DNA of 64,000 nucleotides from Streptomyces changanensis (GCF_024600715.1 NZ_CP102332.1:6510001-6574000); one strand, 5' to 3'. Positions 15,229 to 23,652 are shown, numbered from the stretch's first letter. Program-made: numbers and translations. Notes: generated by a model from the letters alone, not told the origin.

Positions 15229-16737
15229 GTGCGCGACCGCTTCCCCCACCTGCGGCAGGACGTCGCCGCCTCCCTGGTGGTGTTCCTCGTCGCCCTCCCC
15301 CTGTGCCTCGGCGTCGCCGTCGCCTCCGGCGTGCCCGCCGAACTGGGCCTGATCACCGGCATCGTCGGCGGCCTCGTCACCGGGCTGATGCGCGGCAGCA
15401 GCCTCCAGGTGTCCGGGCCGGCCGCCGGACTGACCGTGCTCGTCTTCGATGCCGTCCGCACGTACGGTCTGCCCGTCCTCGGTGTCATCGTCCTGCTGGC
15501 GGGACTGCTCCAGATCGCCATGGGCGCGCTGAAGTGGGGTCGTTGGTTCCGTGCCATCTCCCTCTCCGTGGTGGAGGGCATGCTGGCCGGCATCGGACTC
15601 GTCATCATCGCCGGCCAGCTCTACGCCGCCGCCGGCGTCGACGCCCCGGCTTCCGGTCTGGAGAAGGTGGCCCGGCTGCCGGGCGCGGCCGTCGAGGTCG
15701 TGCGCAGCCCGGCGGCCCTGGTGTCCTTCGCGATAGCCGCGGGAACGGTCGCCCTGATCGTCCTGTGGCGACGTCTGCCGGGCCGGGTCCGCGCGGTGCC
15801 GGGCGCGCTCGCGGCGGTGGTCCTCGCCGCGTTCCTCACCTGGTCGCTGGACCTGCCGGTCGCCACGGTGGAGGTGAACGGCCTGCTGGACGCCGTCCAG
15901 CCCCCGGGGCTCGACGCGTTCGCCGAACTGGCCGGACCGGGCCTCGTCGGCACGGTCCTCGCCTTCGCCCTCATCGCCTCCGCCGAATCGCTGTTCAGCG
16001 CGGCCGCCGTGGACAGGCTGCACGACGGGCCGCGCACCGCGTACGACAAGGAGCTCATGGCGCAGGGGGCGGGCAACACCGTCTGCGGCCTGCTCGGCGC
16101 GCTGCCGCTGACCGCGGTGATCGTACGCAGCTCCGCCAACGTGCAGGCGGGCGCGCGGACCAAGGCGTCCCGCGTGCTGCACGGCGTCTGGCTGCTGGTG
16201 TTCGCCGCCGCGCTGCCGGCCACCCTGGAGCTCGTGCCGCTCGCGGCCCTCGCCGGCATCCTCGTCCACGCGGGGTGGAAGCTGATTCCCTTCCGGGGCG
16301 TGGTCACCCTGTGGCGCTCGCACCGTGGCGAGGCGGTCGTCCTCGTCGTCACGGCCGTGGCCATCGTGACGATCGACATGTTCCAGGGAGTTCTCATCGG
16401 CCTGGCGCTCTCCGTCGCCAAGGCCGCCTGGGACGCGTCGCATGTCAGGCTGGACGTCGTGGACGCGGGCACCGGGCCCGTACGGGCCCGGCTCTCGGGG
16501 AACGCGACCTTCCTCCGGCTGCCCCGCATCCTCGACACGCTGGAGGCCCTGCCCCGCGACCGCAGCGTCGAGCTCGACCTCTCCGGTCTCCACCACCTGG
16601 ACCACGCGTGCCGGGCCGCGCTGCGGTCCTGGGCGGAACAGCGGGGTGCGCCCGGCGGCGAGCCGGTCAGCATGACGGCGCTGCCGGCCCTGCCCCGCCA
16701 GCGGGACGGGCGGGAGGCGGTCGGCGCCGGCCGCTGA
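15229..16737 (+). CDS. SulP-family anion transporter
   Basis: 502 residues from GTG 15229, with GAGGGGGG upstream; GTG 15211, which overlaps the carbonic anhydrase stop, is the other candidate. It shows about ten to twelve hydrophobic segments typical of SulP (VVFLVALPLCLGVAVASG, SLQVSGPAAGLTVLVFDAV, GLGGTVLAFALIASAESLFS-like stretch near residue 250, TAVIVRSSANVQAGARTKAS). The last ~90 residues form a STAS domain (VRARLSGNATFLRLPRIL, VELDLSGLHHLDHACRAAL). Some SulP proteins carry sulfate, others bicarbonate (BicA). Coupling to a carbonic anhydrase points to bicarbonate. Confidence 0.88.
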   Translation: MRDRFPHLRQDVAASLVVFLVALPLCLGVAVASGVPAELGLITGIVGGLVTGLMRGSSLQVSGPAAGLTVLVFDAVRTYGLPVLGVIVLLAGLLQIAMGALKWGRWFRAISLSVVEGMLAGIGLVIIAGQLYAAAGVDAPASGLEKVARLPGAAVEVVRSPAALVSFAIAAGTVALIVLWRRLPGRVRAVPGALAAVVLAAFLTWSLDLPVATVEVNGLLDAVQPPGLDAFAELAGPGLVGTVLAFALIASAESLFSAAAVDRLHDGPRTAYDKELMAQGAGNTVCGLLGALPLTAVIVRSSANVQAGARTKASRVLHGVWLLVFAAALPATLELVPLAALAGILVHAGWKLIPFRGVVTLWRSHRGEAVVLVVTAVAIVTIDMFQGVLIGLALSVAKAAWDASHVRLDVVDAGTGPVRARLSGNATFLRLPRILDTLEALPRDRSVELDLSGLHHLDHACRAALRSWAEQRGAPGGEPVSMTALPALPRQRDGREAVGAGR

Positions 16738-16800
16738 CCGGTGCCGTGGCCTCGACCGAGAGGCGTGACCACGGCACACGGAGGCGGCGACCACGGCCGA

Positions 16801-16848
16801 GGGCGGTGCGGGCCGGCGCGCCGGGAAGCGCGCCGGCCCGCACCGCCC
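16801..16848. terminator. perfect 21-bp hairpin, bidirectional
   Basis: Arms at 16801-16821 and 16828-16848 are exact complements (GGGCGGTGCGG start) with a CGGGAA loop. It sits between the convergent SulP and protease genes and can terminate both. Confidence 0.85.
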
Positions 16849-16902
16849 CGGTGTCCTCCCCCGTCGCGCGCGGCTCGTGGCGCGGCGGGGGAGGGGGGCC
16901 GG

Positions 16903-17643
16903 TCAGACGCCGGCGATGCTCTGGATCCAGGAGCGGTACGCGGTCACGTTCGTGTACGCGGTGGTGGTCTGCCGGTCGCTGGTGGAGGCGACGCCGACCT
17001 GCACGCCGTTCGCCATCATCGGGCCGCCGGAGTCGCCGCCGGCCGTGATGCCGTCGCCGCGGCGGGCGCAGATGGCCGAGCCGTTGTAGGCGTCGCGGCA
17101 CCCGCCGCTCACGATGACGTTGGCGACCTTGAGGTACTGCGACTGGCAGTTGGCCTCGGAGCCGCACTGGGACGTCGCGCCCCAGCCGTACACCTGCACG
17201 GTCTGGTTGACGGACACGGAGCCGGGCTGGCCGAGCCGGGCGTAGGTGCCCGAGACGGAGCGGTCGAGCTTCACCAGGGACAGGTCCGACGAGGCGTGGT
17301 TGTAGACACTCACGCCGTTGGCGACCGTGCCGCCGCTGGTCTGGTCGAGGCTGCCGATGCGGAAGGACAGCCCGCCGCCGCCCACGCAGTGCTTGGCGGT
17401 GAGGATCCAGGTCGGGGCGATGATCGAGGCGCTGCAGGTCTGCCGGCCGTTGGAGAACAGGCGGGCCGCCCACGGGGCGTTGTTCGCGTAACCGCCGCCG
17501 ATGATCGGCTGGACGGAGGTCCCGGACACCGCGGCGGGCGCGCTCTCGACCGTCGGCACCTGGGCGGTGGCGGTGGGGGCGGCGAGCCCGAGGACGGCCA
17601 TCGCGGTGGCGGCGAGCGCCGGAACCAGTCTGCTTGTTCGCAC
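16903..17643 (-). CDS. secreted trypsin-like serine protease (S1 family)
   Basis: 246 residues from GTG 17643, behind AAGGGAG (spacing about 6). A Sec signal peptide is clear (RTSRLVPALAATAMAVLGLA, cleavage near ATAQ). A short propeptide of about 20 residues ends at VQPIIGGGYA, where processing gives the mature IIGG-type N terminus. Triad residues lie in TAKHCVG (His), SSDLSLVKL (Asp) and GDSGGP (Ser). Cysteines C-x-A and CGSEANC suggest three disulfides. It closely follows the small Streptomyces trypsin-like enzymes. Ser/Gly residues in place of Asp near the S1 pocket could not be scored reliably, so specificity is open. Expression may depend on the palindrome about 50 bp upstream. Confidence 0.9.
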   Translation of the reverse strand: MRTSRLVPALAATAMAVLGLAAPTATAQVPTVESAPAAVSGTSVQPIIGGGYANNAPWAARLFSNGRQTCSASIIAPTWILTAKHCVGGGGLSFRIGSLDQTSGGTVANGVSVYNHASSDLSLVKLDRSVSGTYARLGQPGSVSVNQTVQVYGWGATSQCGSEANCQSQYLKVANVIVSGGCRDAYNGSAICARRGDGITAGGDSGGPMMANGVQVGVASTSDRQTTTAYTNVTAYRSWIQSIAGV

Positions 17644-18176
17644 GTGCGTCTCCCTTGTGTGGGGGTGGAGGCGTCCTTCATGAGGACTGCACTGCATACT
17701 TATGCAGCAGTGGGCGCACGCGACGGCCGGGTAAACCTGTCGCGTACATGCCATGTGCGGCTGTGGTGAATCTGACAGAAGGGCCGCCGTCCCCGCAAGG
17801 GTCCGGACCGGACCAACTGGCGGCGGCGGGTGGGGTGATGGGGGTCGTCGCGTCAAAAGGGCAGGTGGCTGCGGTATTTCCCGGCGCGGGGCGGGGTCGC
17901 CGGAGATCTGCGCCGGGGCGGCGGGGTTCGATCTTCCTGTGGAGAGCCGGGGGTGGGTCTTTTCCGGTGACGGTCCGTACGCTCCCGTGTACCCGTCGTG
18001 TCAGCGAGTTGGCTATCCGGGTAGATATGCGCTTTCCTGTATAGTGCCGAGAAATGGAACGGTCTCGACCGGAATGCAGTCGAAAGGGCGTTCCGGTAGG
18101 GAAGTCCGCCCTGTCGCAGGCGTTCCGGCGGCCGGACGGGCAGCCGCGTGGGCGCTGGGGGCGACGCCCGCGGGCG
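17644..18176. other. 533-bp gap between protease start and AraC gene end
   Basis: The left part is the protease leader and promoter with the palindrome at 17692. The rest has no coherent gene. A TATAGT at 18040-18045 on the plus strand resembles a -10 box but has no gene behind it. Confidence 0.45.
17692..17707. promoter_or_regulatory. 16-bp palindrome upstream of the protease
   Basis: CTGCATACTTATGCAG, arms CTGCATA/TATGCAG around CT. It is AT-rich in a GC-rich setting and centred about 57 bp before the protease start, the right place for an operator over the promoter. Half-sites resemble ArgR-type boxes, but I would not name the regulator. Confidence 0.55.
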
Positions 18177-18929
18177 TCAGCGGGGCCGGCGCTCCCGGTA
18201 CTCGCCGGGAGTGTGGCCGAAGACGCGGCGGAAGACGTCGATGAACGCGCTGGCGGACGACCAGCCGCACCGGTGCGCCACCGTGGTCACCGGGACGCCC
18301 TGCGCCAGCAGCACCAGCGCGCGGTGCAGCCGCAGTTGGGTGCGCCACTGGGGGAAGGTCATGCCCAGGTCCGCACGGAACAGCCGGGACAGGGTGCGGT
18401 CGCTCGCGCCGACCGCCCGGCCCAGCGCGACCAGCGTGCGCCGGTCGGCGGGGTCGTCCCGCAGCAGCCCGCAGACCGCCCCGAGGAGGGCCGAGGTGGG
18501 GGTCGGCAGGTGCAGGGGCTGCTGCGGCGAGACCCGCAACCGGTCCAGCAGGACGGCGCGCAGCCTGGCCCGTTCGGGGGTGTCGTCGAGCGGGGGCCGG
18601 GTGTACGCCAGGAGGAGCTCGCGCAGCAGCGGGTCGACGGTGAGGACGGTCGGTTCGTACAGCGCGAGCGGGTTGTCGGTCACCGGCAGGCCGACGAGGT
18701 GCAACTCCACCGACCCGTGCGCCTGATGGCCGTGCACGGTGCCCCCCGGTATCCAGATGGCGCGCGTCGCGGGGGCCACCCACGTGCCCCGGTCCGTCGT
18801 CACCGACAGCACCCCGCGCCCCGCGTGGACGATCTGGTGGTCGTCGTGCCGATGGGCGTCGATCACCGCTCCTGTGGCCATGCTCTGCACGCGGGTCGGC
18901 GCGACGGGCTGGTGGCGGATCTGCGTCAT
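18177..18929 (-). CDS. AraC-family transcriptional regulator
   Basis: 250 residues from ATG 18929 (MTQIRHQPVAPTRVQSMATG). The N-terminal cupin part has IDAHRHDDHQIVHAGRGVLS and WIPGGTVHGHQAHGS, typical of ligand-binding AraC sensors of the small-molecule exporter type. The C-terminal two HTH units are DRRTLVALGRAVGASDRTLSR-like and GVPVTTVAHRCGWSSASAFI, closing with FRRVFGHTPGEYR, the standard AraC ending. It is divergent from an MFS exporter 54 bp away and very probably controls it. The open frame continues far upstream on this strand, but that is antisense to the exporter. Confidence 0.88.
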   Translation of the reverse strand: MTQIRHQPVAPTRVQSMATGAVIDAHRHDDHQIVHAGRGVLSVTTDRGTWVAPATRAIWIPGGTVHGHQAHGSVELHLVGLPVTDNPLALYEPTVLTVDPLLRELLLAYTRPPLDDTPERARLRAVLLDRLRVSPQQPLHLPTPTSALLGAVCGLLRDDPADRRTLVALGRAVGASDRTLSRLFRADLGMTFPQWRTQLRLHRALVLLAQGVPVTTVAHRCGWSSASAFIDVFRRVFGHTPGEYRERRPR

Positions 18930-18983
18930 CGCCTGGCAGGTTATCGGAAGTGCGACAGGGGTCGGGCGGCGGACGATGGGGCC

Positions 18984-20297
18984 GTGCGGAGGAACAAACC
19001 GATCATCATGCTGTCCGTCGGGCACGCCTGCGTGGACGTCTACCAGGGCGCCGTGGCCTCGCTCGTCCCCTACTTCGTCGCCGAGCACGCCTACGGCTAC
19101 GCCGCCGCGTCCGGCGTCGTGCTCGCCGCGTCCGTGCTGTCGTCGGTGGCCCAACCGCTGTTCGGGCTGCTCACCGACCGGTGGGCGATGCCCTGGCTGC
19201 TGCCCGTCGCCACGCTCCTGGCCGGGGCCGGCATCGCCCTGGCCGGCGTGGGCGGCTCGTACGCGCACACCCTGCTGTTCGTCGCGGTGTCCGGGCTGGG
19301 CGTGGCGGCGTACCACCCCGAGTCCGCCCGCGTCGCGCGTCTGGCCGCGGGCGGCAGCCACCGGGCGATGGCCTGGTTCTCCCTCGGGGGCAACGTCGGG
19401 TTCGCGCTCGCGCCCCTCCTGGTGGCGGCCGTCGTGGCCGCCGGCGGGCTGCGCATGTCGCCGCTGCTCGCGGTGCCGGCCCTGGTGGGCGGCGTCCTGT
19501 GCCTGCCCGCCATCCGCGCGGTACGGAAGGCCGACCGCGCCCGGCCCGGCGCGGCGGTCCCGGCCGGGCCCGACCGGCCGGGACCCTTCCTGCGGCTGTC
19601 CCTGGCGGTGGTCTGCCGGTCCGTCGTCTTCGTCGGCCTGAGCACCTTCGTCCCGCTCCTCGCGCGGCAGCGCACCGGCGGCGACGCGGCGGTCGGCACG
19701 GCGGCGCTGTTCGTCCTGTTCCTGGGCGGCGCGGTGGGCTCGGTCCTCGGCGGCGCACTGGCCGACCGCTGGGACCGTGTGACGGTCTGCCGCTGGTCGT
19801 ACCTGGCCACCGCCGTCGCCGTCGCCGGGATCGTGACCGTGCCCGGCCCCGTGCTCCTGCTGTGCGTGGCGCTGGCCTCCGTCGGCCTCTACGTGCCGTT
19901 CTCCCTGCAGGTGACGCTCGGTCAGGACTACCTGCCGTCCCGGGTCGGCACCGCCGCCGGCATCACGCTGGGGCTCACCGTCAGCGTCGGGGGACTGACC
20001 GCCCCGCTCGTCGGGGCCCTCGCCGACGCGACCTCCCTCGCCACGGCGCTGAGCCCGTTGGTCCTGCTGCCCCTCGCGGCAGCGCTGCTCTTCGGGACGC
20101 TCCCGGAACCGGTCCCGCCCCGCCGCGGGGCGACGGCCCCGGGGGCCGGGGACGACATCGAGCCACACCCCCCAACGAACTCCCAGGCCCCAGCGAACTC
20201 CCAGGCCCCGGAGGCACCGAAGGCCGCGGTGGCCCCGGAGGCCGCCAAGACCGCGGAGTCCCTCCAGGCGCCGGGGGGCCGGCCGGCCCGCGAGTGA
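18984..20297 (+). CDS. MFS transporter, fosmidomycin-resistance (Fsr)-like
   Basis: 437 residues from GTG 18984 (VRRNKPIIMLSVGHACVDVYQ). Twelve hydrophobic segments are apparent; LLTDRWAMPW is the loop 2-3 motif, and GVAAYHPESARVARLAAG matches the AYHPE motif characteristic of the Fsr group. The last ~60 residues are a low-complexity cytoplasmic tail with repeated NSQAPxAP and Ala-rich units, absent from typical Fsr. It is likely to export a small toxic compound; the substrate is unknown. It is divergent from the AraC regulator, which gives the usual regulator-exporter pair. Confidence 0.85.
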   Translation: MRRNKPIIMLSVGHACVDVYQGAVASLVPYFVAEHAYGYAAASGVVLAASVLSSVAQPLFGLLTDRWAMPWLLPVATLLAGAGIALAGVGGSYAHTLLFVAVSGLGVAAYHPESARVARLAAGGSHRAMAWFSLGGNVGFALAPLLVAAVVAAGGLRMSPLLAVPALVGGVLCLPAIRAVRKADRARPGAAVPAGPDRPGPFLRLSLAVVCRSVVFVGLSTFVPLLARQRTGGDAAVGTAALFVLFLGGAVGSVLGGALADRWDRVTVCRWSYLATAVAVAGIVTVPGPVLLLCVALASVGLYVPFSLQVTLGQDYLPSRVGTAAGITLGLTVSVGGLTAPLVGALADATSLATALSPLVLLPLAAALLFGTLPEPVPPRRGATAPGAGDDIEPHPPTNSQAPANSQAPEAPKAAVAPEAAKTAESLQAPGGRPARE

Positions 20298-20355
20298 GTC
20301 GCTCCACCGGGGCGGCGACTCCCCACACCGGCCGCAACGGGGGCGTACCGGCCGC

Positions 20356-21087
20356 TCAGCCGACGGGGTCGCCGGGCTGCACCCGGTGCGCCTCCAGTCC
20401 GGGGGCCGCCAGCACCTCGGCGACCAGCGCCTCCGACCCGCCGACGTATGTGCTCACCAGGTCCACGTCGCCGCCCAGGCACCAGGCGCGGTCCTGCGGC
20501 CACCACAGGTCCGGCAGTTCGGCGAACGGGTCCAGGTCCGTCGGCGACACCGCGTCGGCGAGCGTGCCACCGAGGAGTACTTCGTCCCGGCAGGGCCTCT
20601 CGAAGAACGGCAGGTGGTCGAAGTCCCAGCGGCCGTAGCCGTTCCACAGGCCGTACCAGCAGTGGTCGGGGGTGCCGGTGTGGCGGGCGAGGACCGGGAC
20701 GAGGGCGCGGGCCACGTCGGGCGGGGTCGGGCCCTCCACCGGGTGCTCGTCCCACACGCCGGGCAGGCCGTACACGGACGCGTTCTGGTACAGGGCGTCC
20801 ATGCCGATCAGCTCGTGCCAGCGCGAGGTCGGCGCCACCCGCCGCCCGTGGGCCGCCGCCACCGTCGACCACCGCACGGGCCGCTCCTCCAGGGACGCGG
20901 GGTGCAGGACGCGGACGTACGCGGCGAAGCCGGGGGCGGCGACGCCCGCCACGGTCCCGAAGGCTCCCGCGCCTGACGGGTCGTGGCGGGTGAGCCAGCG
21001 CGCGGGACCGAGGTCGGCGGTCCGTACGCGCAGGCGTCCGTAGGAGTCGGGGGCGGGGTCCCGGTGTACCGGCGAGTAGTCGTCCAC
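20356..21087 (-). CDS. conserved hypothetical protein
   Basis: 243 residues starting VDDYSPVHRDPAPDSYGRLR at GTG 21087. It is soluble and rich in Trp and Pro, with AAYVRVLHPASLEERPVRWS, HCWYGLWNGYGRWDFDHLPF, and the tail LPDLWWPQDRAWCLGGDVDL followed by STYVGGSEALVAEVL. This pattern, a protein of about 240 residues with paired WG/WxF motifs, occurs in many actinobacteria without an assigned function. No Shine-Dalgarno sequence; CAGACT 8 bases upstream could be the -10 of a leaderless transcript. It ends 59 bp from the convergent MFS gene. Confidence 0.75.
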   Translation of the reverse strand: MDDYSPVHRDPAPDSYGRLRVRTADLGPARWLTRHDPSGAGAFGTVAGVAAPGFAAYVRVLHPASLEERPVRWSTVAAAHGRRVAPTSRWHELIGMDALYQNASVYGLPGVWDEHPVEGPTPPDVARALVPVLARHTGTPDHCWYGLWNGYGRWDFDHLPFFERPCRDEVLLGGTLADAVSPTDLDPFAELPDLWWPQDRAWCLGGDVDLVSTYVGGSEALVAEVLAAPGLEAHRVQPGDPVG

Positions 21088-21124
21088 GCGCCCAGTCTGC
21101 CGGGCCCGCCGCCCGCCCGGGGGT

Positions 21125-22207
21125 TCAGACCGACCGGTGGTACGGGTCGGGGACGTGGACGTCGCCGCCGAGTTCTCGGGCGGCGTGCCGGGCCCACGAC
21201 GGGTTGCGCAGCAGTTCGCGGCCGAGGAGGACGGCGTCGGCCTCGCCGTTGGCGACGATCTTCTCCGCCTGCCCGGGCTCCGTGATCAGGCCGACCGCGG
21301 CGACCGGCAGGCCCGTCTCCGCCTTCACCCGCGCCGCGAAGGGCACCTGGTAGCCCGGCCCGACCGGGATGCGCACACGCGGCGCGTTGCCGCCCGTCGA
21401 CACGTCGAGCAGGTCCACGCCGTGCTCCTTCAGCAGCGCGGCGAACCGCACCGTGTCGTCGGCGGTCCAGCCCGCCCGCTCCTCCAGCCAGTCGGTGGCC
21501 GAGACGCGGAAGAAGAGCGGCAGTTCCTCGGGCCACACCTCGCGCACCGCGTCGACGACCTCCAGGGCGAACCGGGCGCGGTTGTCGAAGGAGCCGCCGT
21601 ACGCGTCCGTGCGGTGGTTGCTGTGGGGGGAGAGGAACTCGCCGATCAGGTAGCCGTGCGCACCGTGGATCTCGACGACCTCGAAGCCGGCGTCGAGGGC
21701 CCGCCGGGCGGCCGCCGCGAACTGCCCGACCACCGCGCCGATCTGCTCCTCCGTCAGCTCGTCCGGCACCGGGTGACCCTCGTCGAACGCCAGCGGGCTC
21801 GGGGCGACCGGCTGCCAGCCGTGCGCGTCGGGGCCGAGCGGGGCGCCGCCCTTCCAGGGGCGGTCGGTGGACGCCTTGCGTCCCGCGTGCGCGATCTGCA
21901 CCCCCGGGACCGTGCCCTGCCCCTTGAGGAAGCCGGTGATGCGGCGCAGCGCGTCGACCTGCGTGTCGTTCCAGATGCCGAGGTCGTACGGGCTGATGCG
22001 GCCCTCGGGGGAGACCGCGGTCGCCTCCAGCAGGATCAGGCCGGTGCCGCCGGCGGCGCGGGCCGCGTAGTGGGCGAAGTGCCAGTCGTTCGCGACGCCC
22101 GCGTGCGGGCCGGAGGGCTCGGCGCTGTACTGGCACATCGGCGCCATCCAGACGCGGTTGGGGATGGTCAGCGACCGCAGGGTGCGGGGCTCGAACAGTG
22201 CGCTCAC
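21125..22207 (-). CDS. NADH:flavin oxidoreductase, Old Yellow Enzyme family (YqjM-like)
   Basis: 360 residues from GTG 22207, GGAG 6 bases upstream. The FMN-binding TIM barrel shows NRVWMAPMCQYSAEP (the YqjM-type cysteine), GRISPYDLGIWND, VQIAHAGRKAS, FEVVEIHGAHGYLIGEFLSP, HRTDAYGGSFDNRARF and the C-terminal GRELLRNPSWA. These enzymes reduce the C=C bond of enones with NAD(P)H. The thiophenol-like CQYS motif and shortened C terminus fit the thermophilic-like/YqjM branch. It is divergent from an ArsR-type regulator, with repeated CTTCGTA elements between them, so expression is probably repressed until an electrophile or metal is sensed. Confidence 0.9.
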   Translation of the reverse strand: MSALFEPRTLRSLTIPNRVWMAPMCQYSAEPSGPHAGVANDWHFAHYAARAAGGTGLILLEATAVSPEGRISPYDLGIWNDTQVDALRRITGFLKGQGTVPGVQIAHAGRKASTDRPWKGGAPLGPDAHGWQPVAPSPLAFDEGHPVPDELTEEQIGAVVGQFAAAARRALDAGFEVVEIHGAHGYLIGEFLSPHSNHRTDAYGGSFDNRARFALEVVDAVREVWPEELPLFFRVSATDWLEERAGWTADDTVRFAALLKEHGVDLLDVSTGGNAPRVRIPVGPGYQVPFAARVKAETGLPVAAVGLITEPGQAEKIVANGEADAVLLGRELLRNPSWARHAARELGGDVHVPDPYHRSV

Positions 22208-22257
22208 GGCGGACTCCACTCGGGAAGGACGGGGACCGATGGACGGCTCGTACGATA

Positions 22258-22301
22258 ACCTTCGTAGTACGCCACCTGTCAAACTACGAGGACCTTCGTA
22301 C
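22258..22301. promoter_or_regulatory. repeated ACCTTCGTAG elements between OYE and ArsR genes
   Basis: ACCTTCGTAG (22258-22267), the inverted CTACGAGG (22284-22291) and the direct ACCTTCGTAC (22292-22301) lie in the 124-bp divergent region. Such arrayed half-sites are what an autoregulating winged-helix repressor would bind. Confidence 0.6.
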
Positions 22302-22331
22302 AATGAGGGACCCGACGAGTCTGGAGCCCCC

Positions 22332-22691
22332 GTGACACCCGTGACCGCCGCGACCGGCCCGCGCGAGCTCGCGCACCCCCCGCGCGACGACATCCGCCTC
22401 GAAGGCGTCCTCCACGCGCTCTCCGACCCGATGCGGCTGCGCGTGGTGCGCGAGCTGGCGGCGGCCGACGCCGAGGTGCCCTGCTCGCACGTGGAGCTGC
22501 CCGTCTCCAAGTCGACCACCACGCACCATTTCCGCGTCCTGCGCGAGTGCGGCGTCATCCGCCAGACCTACCGGGGCACGGCCAAGATGAACGGCCTGCG
22601 CCGCGACGACCTGGACGCCCTCTTCCCCGGCCTCCTCGACGCCGTCCTCGCCGCCGCCCGCGAGCAGACCGCCCGCCGCACCACCCCCTAG
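22332..22691 (+). CDS. ArsR-type winged-helix transcriptional regulator
   Basis: 119 residues from GTG 22332, GGAG spaced by 6. The frame is open upstream, but only this start fits. LEGVLHALSDPMRLRVVREL is the classic ArsR opening helix, and LPVSKSTTTHHFRVLRECGV contains the recognition helix, followed by a wing (IRQTYRGTAKMNGLRRDDLD). There is one cysteine in the helix before recognition (VPCSHVEL), so redox or electrophile sensing is conceivable, but the ELCVCDL metal motif is absent. It is divergent from the Old Yellow Enzyme gene and is its likely repressor. Confidence 0.88.
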   Translation: MTPVTAATGPRELAHPPRDDIRLEGVLHALSDPMRLRVVRELAAADAEVPCSHVELPVSKSTTTHHFRVLRECGVIRQTYRGTAKMNGLRRDDLDALFPGLLDAVLAAAREQTARRTTP

Positions 22692-22816
22692 GGGACGTCT
22701 TCCCGCCCGTCCGCCTGGGTACGGTGACGTGCCCCACCCGAGTACGAGCGCTCAGGCCCCGTGCCGCCCGGCCTCCCATGATGGCGATCACCAGCCCACG
22801 CCACCGGGAGCCCCGC

Positions 22817-23479
22817 ATGCTGCTCAGCCGCCTCGCCGACGCCCTCGTGCCCGCCTTCGGGCGCCTCTCGGTCACCGCGGACGACGGCGCGGAGCCGGTG
22901 CCCGGCAGCATCGTCGCCGCGAACCACACGTCGCTCGCCGACCCCGCCGTCGTCCTCGCCGCCCTGCGCCACCTCGGCGTGCAGCCCGTGGTGATGGCGA
23001 CCGCCGGCCTGTGGCGCGTGCCCGTGCTCGGCCGCGCCCTCGCCCGCGAGGGCCACATCCCCGTCCACCGCGGCGACCGGCGCGCCGCCCGGGCCCTCGA
23101 CCTGGCCGAGGCGGCCCTCGACCGGGGGCGCGTCGTCCTCCTCTACGCCGAGGGCGGCCTCCCGCGCCGCGCGGACGCCGCCGAGGCCCCGCCCGGCGCC
23201 TTCCGCAGCGGCCTCTCCCGGCTCGCCCGGCGCACCGGCGCGCCCGTCGTCCCCGTCGGCCAGGCCGGGGCGCGGCGGCTCGTCTCGGGAAGCGCCGCCA
23301 AGCAGCTCGCGGGCCTCGTCACCGCGCCACTGCGCCGCCCCTGCCTGCACGTCCACGTCGGCCGGCCGCTCACGCTGACCGGCGACGCCGCGACCGGTAC
23401 GTCCCAGGCGCTGGGCGCCGTGACCGCTGCCTGGCGGACGGCGGCCGCCCACCTCGACGAGCCCGCCGTACGCCGCTGA
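22817..23479 (+). CDS. 1-acyl-glycerol-3-phosphate acyltransferase-like (PlsC)
   Basis: 220 residues from ATG 22817, GGGAG spaced by 6. The catalytic H-x4-D box is NHTSLAD, followed by GLWRVPVLGRALAREGHIPV and VLLYAEGGLPRR, which stands where the usual PEGTRS motif lies; here it is EGG. RTGAPVVPVGQAG completes the fold. Substrate is probably lysophosphatidate or another acyl acceptor at the membrane. There is no strong hydrophobic helix beyond the N-terminal amphipathic part. It lies after the ArsR gene with 125 bp between and probably has its own promoter. Confidence 0.8.
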   Translation: MLLSRLADALVPAFGRLSVTADDGAEPVPGSIVAANHTSLADPAVVLAALRHLGVQPVVMATAGLWRVPVLGRALAREGHIPVHRGDRRAARALDLAEAALDRGRVVLLYAEGGLPRRADAAEAPPGAFRSGLSRLARRTGAPVVPVGQAGARRLVSGSAAKQLAGLVTAPLRRPCLHVHVGRPLTLTGDAATGTSQALGAVTAAWRTAAAHLDEPAVRR

Positions 23480-23600
23480 GCGCCCTGACGGCCCCCCTTG
23501 GGGTGTCCCGCCGAACAGGTCGGCTCGCGCGCCCGGCGCGCTCCCTCGCGGGGGCGCCGTGTGATCCGACCGGACCGGCAGGACACCCCCTGGGCGGTGT

Positions 23601-23618
23601 GCCGCCCGGCCGGGCGGC
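23601..23618. promoter_or_regulatory. 18-bp perfect palindrome
   Basis: GCCGCCCGGCCGGGCGGC, self-complementary, ends 3 bp before the -35 box of the aldo/keto reductase promoter. It may act as a terminator for plsC or as an upstream operator. Confidence 0.45.
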
Positions 23619-23621
23619 CGG

Positions 23622-23652
23622 TTGACCTGGAGTGCACTCCAGCACCTAGCGT
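23622..23652 (+). promoter_or_regulatory. MerR-type promoter of the aldo/keto reductase gene
   Basis: -35 TTGACC (23622-23627) and -10 TAGCGT (23647-23652) are separated by 19 bp. The spacer is filled by the perfect dyad CTGGAGTGCACTCCAG (23627-23642). An over-long spacer with a dyad between the boxes is the hallmark of MerR-regulated promoters. No merR-like gene lies in the window, so the activator acts from elsewhere. Confidence 0.85.

Noticed and set aside
18010..18060. Plus-strand promoter with TATAGT at 18040
   Set aside because: No gene follows in that direction before the AraC gene end, and no acceptable -35 at 16-18 bp.
18930..20168. Long open frame on the minus strand continuing from the AraC gene over the MFS gene
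   Set aside because: It is antisense to a gene with clear membrane segments and strong codon bias; its translation is Arg/Gln/Gly-rich without domains.
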